Shown: positions 61,539 through 64,000 of the stretch, in pieces
Layout: the number at the start of each line of letters is the position of its first letter
How positions within the stretch are numbered: position 1 is the stretch's first letter
NCBI RefSeq assembly: GCF_012843265.1
Contig: NZ_JABAIT010000002.1
Span: 124,001-188,000, forward strand
Length of the DNA: 64,000 bases
From: Bacillus sp. DNRA2
GTDB taxonomy: Bacteria; Bacillota; Bacilli; Bacillales; Cytobacillaceae
Reading direction: 5' to 3'
Made by a program: the position numbers and the translations under genes
Notes under the pieces: generated by a model
What the model saw: the letters and a program-made list of their open reading frames with translations, nothing else
Databases searched by the model: none
What the model was told of the DNA's origin: nothing

Positions 61539-61745
61539 CTGACACTCTCCTTATCTAGTACATTTAGTTTTGATACGAAGAAATTCTTTAAACAAGAACC
61601 TCCTTCTTTCAAAACAAAAACAAGCATACTTTTAATAATCAAACATAATGAATCGTATCATAGCCCTATATTAATGTCATTCGGCGAAAAAATCAAGCGC
61701 ATTTTGCACATTTTCAAACAAATACGAGCAAAAATCATCATAAAA

Positions 61746-61815
61746 AAAGATTTCACATAGAGTCAGAAGGTCAGAAATAAAATTCAGCCTGTTGAAACTC
61801 TATTATGAAATCTTT
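61746..61815 (-). terminator. large hairpin terminator of the DeoR-type gene
   Basis: AAAGATTTCATAATAGAGT and ACTCTATGTGAAATCTTT arms flank a 32-base loop, with T run beyond on the minus strand. The loop is unusually long for a terminator. Confidence 0.7.
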
Positions 61816-61836
61816 GATTCATCTTCTGCATTTTAC

Positions 61837-62601
61837 TTAAGCGGTATAAACACTGATTCCCATCTCTTCAAATTGGTGGATTTGCAGTTCTGTCGCTTCA
61901 ATACCAGTCACCAGTTTGTGAATTCTGTTAGATGGCGCCACAGTATGTAGCGAAATTCCCCCTATTTTAAAATGATCTGCTACGACGATAACCTCTTGTG
62001 CGGCTTCAATCATCCCGATTTTTGCCGAGACAAGCTGTTCCTCAAAATGAGTCAGACCAAATTTAGGATGGATAGCAGGTGTAGCAACAAAAGCTTTATG
62101 TACATGTAATGTCTTGAGGACTTCATTGGTAAACATCCCGTTTAACATGAAGCTTTCTGGGTATAATATACCGCCTGTCACAATCACTTTAATATCTTTA
62201 GAATCTCTAAACTCTGCGGCAATATTAATATCATTGGTGACAACTGTAATATTTGATCGTTTTGAAAGATGTTTGGCAATTTGAAGCGTCGTTGTTCCGG
62301 AATCTAAAATAATATGCTCTCCTTCATTGACCAACTCTGCTGCCCTTTTACCAATGCGCTGTTTTTCTTCAACCCTTTCGGTAACACGAACGGTAAAGGA
62401 CGGCTCTGAATGTACTCCCTCAGCTAGAACCACACCGCCATGAGTTCTTCTTAACAGACCTTCTTCTCTTTCTATTTCTGATAAATCTCTGCGGATTGTA
62501 GCTTCATGGACATTAAATTCTTCGGAAAGTTGAGCGACTGAAGCCACATTATTTTTTTTAACATACTCGATGATTTTTAATTTTCGTTCAGCAGCAAGCA
62601 T
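61837..62601 (-). CDS. DeoR family transcriptional regulator
   Basis: A 254-residue regulator. The N-terminal winged helix reads MLAAERKLKIIEYVKKNNVASVAQLSEEFNVHEATIRRDLSEIE, the DeoR signature, followed by LLRRTHGGVVL; the C-terminal sugar-phosphate-binding domain has the typical LDSGTTTLQIAKHL, VTNDINIAAEF and GGILYPES blocks. Such regulators sense phosphorylated sugars and control sugar-alcohol or pentose operons. ATG at 62601 after AAGGAG. It sits between the araD-dehydrogenase unit and transketolase-transaldolase and probably controls one or both. Confidence 0.88.
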   Translation of the reverse strand: MLAAERKLKIIEYVKKNNVASVAQLSEEFNVHEATIRRDLSEIEREEGLLRRTHGGVVLAEGVHSEPSFTVRVTERVEEKQRIGKRAAELVNEGEHIILDSGTTTLQIAKHLSKRSNITVVTNDINIAAEFRDSKDIKVIVTGGILYPESFMLNGMFTNEVLKTLHVHKAFVATPAIHPKFGLTHFEEQLVSAKIGMIEAAQEVIVVADHFKIGGISLHTVAPSNRIHKLVTGIEATELQIHQFEEMGISVYTA

Positions 62602-62725
62602 TTGAATCACTCCTTAACTAAAAGCGCTCTTAACTTTTATACAGATAATGTTTATTTTTGTTAGTTTATATTAAGATTATGTTTAAATCAGGAGAATTGT
62701 CAAGCCTGTAATATATTTAAATAAA

Positions 62726-62821
62726 CGTTGTGTAAAACATGAATGTTGATTTCCACTTCAGGCACTTCGCCTTCCGCTCCAATCAACTTGCTTAAAATAA
62801 ATATTTAACTTTAACACTCCC
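62726..62821. repeat. 96-bp internal-deletion derivative of the miniature element
   Basis: The outer parts match the 2721-2904 element: GTGTAAAACATGAATGTTGATTTC at one end, CTCCAATCAACTTGC at the other, and the total outer spacing to the TTGATTGG block agrees exactly (30 bases from the end to GCAAG). The structured middle (about 88 bases) is gone, the join reading GGCACTTCG-CCTTCCG. No target duplication is left. Confidence 0.7.
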
Positions 62822-62835
62822 ATTTTACAAAAAAA

Positions 62836-62875
62836 GGCTGTCGGCAAATTCGATTGGACGAATTTGCCGACAGCC
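62836..62875 (-). terminator. terminator of the araD operon
   Basis: Perfect arms GGCTGTCGGCAAATTCG and CGAATTTGCCGACAGCC around a six-base loop (17-base stem), followed on the minus strand by TTTTTTTG. Confidence 0.9.
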
Positions 62876-62921
62876 TCATTTCACTCAAAACTACATTTCT
62901 AGCTATTTATCATTTCACTGC

Positions 62922-63617
62922 TTACTTTTGCCCGTAATAGGCAAATGCGCCATGTTTTCTAAGGTAATGCTTATCTAATAGGTTTTGATCCATTGACGGA
63001 ATGGATGAGTTTAGACTAATGGTATGATGAGCCATTTTACATACTTCTTCTAAAATGACTGCGTTATGAAGTGCATCTTCGGCATTTTTCCCCCAAGCAA
63101 ATGGACCATGACTATATACTAATACAGCTGGCACTTCATTTGGGTTGATCCCACGCTGATTAAAGGTTTCGACAATGACATTTCCGGTTTCTAACTCGTA
63201 GTCCCCTTTAATTTCAGCTTCAGTTAAACTGCGCGTGCACGGAACTGAACCATAAAATGTGTCAGCTTGAGTGGTACCAAGGGCTGGTAAATCTTTTGTT
63301 GCTTGTGACCAGATTGTTGCCCATGTTGAATGTGTATGAACGACTCCGCCAATATCCGGAAAGTTTTTGTACAACACTAAATGAGTGCTTGTGTCAGAAG
63401 AAGGCTTTAAACTTCCTTCAACGACATTTCCGTCCAAGTCAACGACGACTAAGTCTTCAACTTTTAGCTTTGAATATTCAATTCCACTTGGTTTAATGAC
63501 CACAAGACCTGATTCTCGATCAATTCCACTTACATTTCCCCATGTAAATGTCACTAAATCATATTTTGGTAATCCTAAGTTTGCTTCTAACACTTCTTGT
63601 TTTAACTTTTCAAGCAT
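62922..63617 (-). CDS. araD: L-ribulose-5-phosphate 4-epimerase
   Basis: A 231-residue class II aldolase-like epimerase converting L-ribulose-5-phosphate to D-xylulose-5-phosphate. The zinc ligands are the histidines of [11 protein letters not shown] (about 95 and 97) and [12 protein letters not shown] (about 171), and the substrate-binding [23 protein letters not shown] stretch is intact. It ends at a strong terminator. The gene upstream (63682-64000) is a sugar-alcohol-type dehydrogenase. Other aldolase-family epimerases act on related substrates, for example L-xylulose-5-phosphate or L-fuculose-phosphate aldolases, so the exact sugar is not certain, although the sequence is of the AraD kind. 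Its product feeds transketolase nearby. Confidence 0.88.
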   Translation of the reverse strand: MLEKLKQEVLEANLGLPKYDLVTFTWGNVSGIDRESGLVVIKPSGIEYSKLKVEDLVVVDLDGNVVEGSLKPSSDTSTHLVLYKNFPDIGGVVHTHSTWATIWSQATKDLPALGTTQADTFYGSVPCTRSLTEAEIKGDYELETGNVIVETFNQRGINPNEVPAVLVYSHGPFAWGKNAEDALHNAVILEEVCKMAHHTISLNSSIPSMDQNLLDKHYLRKHGAFAYYGQK

Positions 63618-63681
63618 CGCGCATCACCTTCCCTATAAGCATTTTTGATATGATTGTCAGAGCTAGATAACTAGCAATCTA

Positions 63682-64000
63682 CTATTTTTCGTCAAATGAG
63701 ATTAACACTTTGTTGAACTGTAATGTTCGATCAGCCATACCTTTTAAATACTCGCCCACTTCATTAACCTGGATTTTATGAGAAATCATTGGCTTGAACT
63801 TAAGATCACCTTTTGCCATAAAATCTAAAGTGGCTTTCCAAGAAATCCCTGGATACGGAGCGGTGTATGAATTCCATGTACCTTGAATCTTAACTTCACC
63901 GCGAAGAATATGTTCTGTTGTTTCTTCTGTTAATGGAAGATCTGAATGCGAGATGCCTATGAATACGACACGACCTTTTTTCTTTGCAGCTAAAATTGAT
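63682..64000 (-). CDS. zinc-type sugar-alcohol dehydrogenase, C-terminal part (galactitol-1-phosphate 5-dehydrogenase-like)
   Basis: Only the last 105 or so residues lie in the window; the start is beyond its right edge. The part seen begins in the nucleotide-binding domain (AAKKKGRVVFIGISHSDLPL) and ends KGMADRTLQFNKVLISFDEK before the stop at 63682-63684. The segment IQGTWNSYTAPYPGISWKATLDFMAKGDLKF is like galactitol- and other polyol-phosphate dehydrogenases. It lies 64 bases upstream of araD on the same strand, so a polyol or polyol-phosphate route leading to a ketopentose phosphate is likely. Function is a family-level guess. Confidence 0.65.
   Translation of the reverse strand, partial: SILAAKKKGRVVFIGISHSDLPLTEETTEHILRGEVKIQGTWNSYTAPYPGISWKATLDFMAKGDLKFKPMISHKIQVNEVGEYLKGMADRTLQFNKVLISFDEK

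Overview
The window looks like chromosome of an aerobic, endospore-forming member of the Bacillaceae (Bacillus sensu lato; Neobacillus, Mesobacillus or a relative would fit). Reasons: low G+C, strong AGGAGG/GGGGG ribosome binding sites with many TTG and GTG starts, a GerA-type germinant receptor operon, exosporium and spore-surface genes (BclA-like C-terminal domain, DUF4183), a fadNAE-type beta-oxidation operon, CwlO-like and LytR-CpsA-Psr wall enzymes, and a glycine riboswitch of the Bacillus kind. Genus assignment is inference. No rRNA, tRNA, prophage, CRISPR array or intact transposase gene was found.

Layout. 1-4 kb: small membrane and lipoprotein genes on the minus strand, separated by near-identical terminator cassettes and by a 184-bp miniature inverted-repeat element with an 8-bp target duplication. 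4-13 kb: aquaporin, YitT-type membrane protein, methionine gamma-lyase, a pirin under a quinone-type operator, a methyltransferase flanked by two different hairpin arrays, and a MacB-type ABC exporter. 13-22 kb: a PAS/GAF/GGDEF cyclase, CwlO-like endopeptidase, small conserved genes, PlsC-type acyltransferase and a CycA-type amino-acid permease behind a glycine riboswitch. 22-27.5 kb: two unusual low-complexity or unknown genes, an iron alcohol dehydrogenase, a stand-alone PstS with Pho boxes, and a spore-surface cluster including a 39-codon cysteine-rich gene. 27.5-37 kb: PepF, a thioesterase, and fadN-fadA-fadE-fadD. 37-42 kb: a divergent LysR regulator, flavohaemoglobin with a CRP/FNR-type site at -41.5, and an LCP protein with a Gly/Thr repeat tail. 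42-49 kb: gerA-gerC-gerB and two tandem FMN-type glutamate-synthase-like proteins. 50-56 kb: a CBS/PAS sigma-54 activator and an ABC-transporter/two-component operon. 56-64 kb: assorted DUF genes, then transaldolase, transketolase, a DeoR regulator, AraD and the end of a sugar-alcohol dehydrogenase, which together form a pentose/hexitol catabolic neighbourhood.

How they work together. The fad genes form one beta-oxidation unit with a catabolite-repression (cre) site in the leader. Transketolase and transaldolase supply the non-oxidative pentose phosphate branch beside AraD, which delivers xylulose-5-phosphate. The ABC pair and its two-component system look like a self-contained drug or peptide sensing module. 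The most unusual material lies in the non-coding DNA: a mobile miniature element and its shrunken relatives, a strictly 53-bp-periodic hairpin array, and several well-placed operators. I did not find a clearly new multi-gene system.
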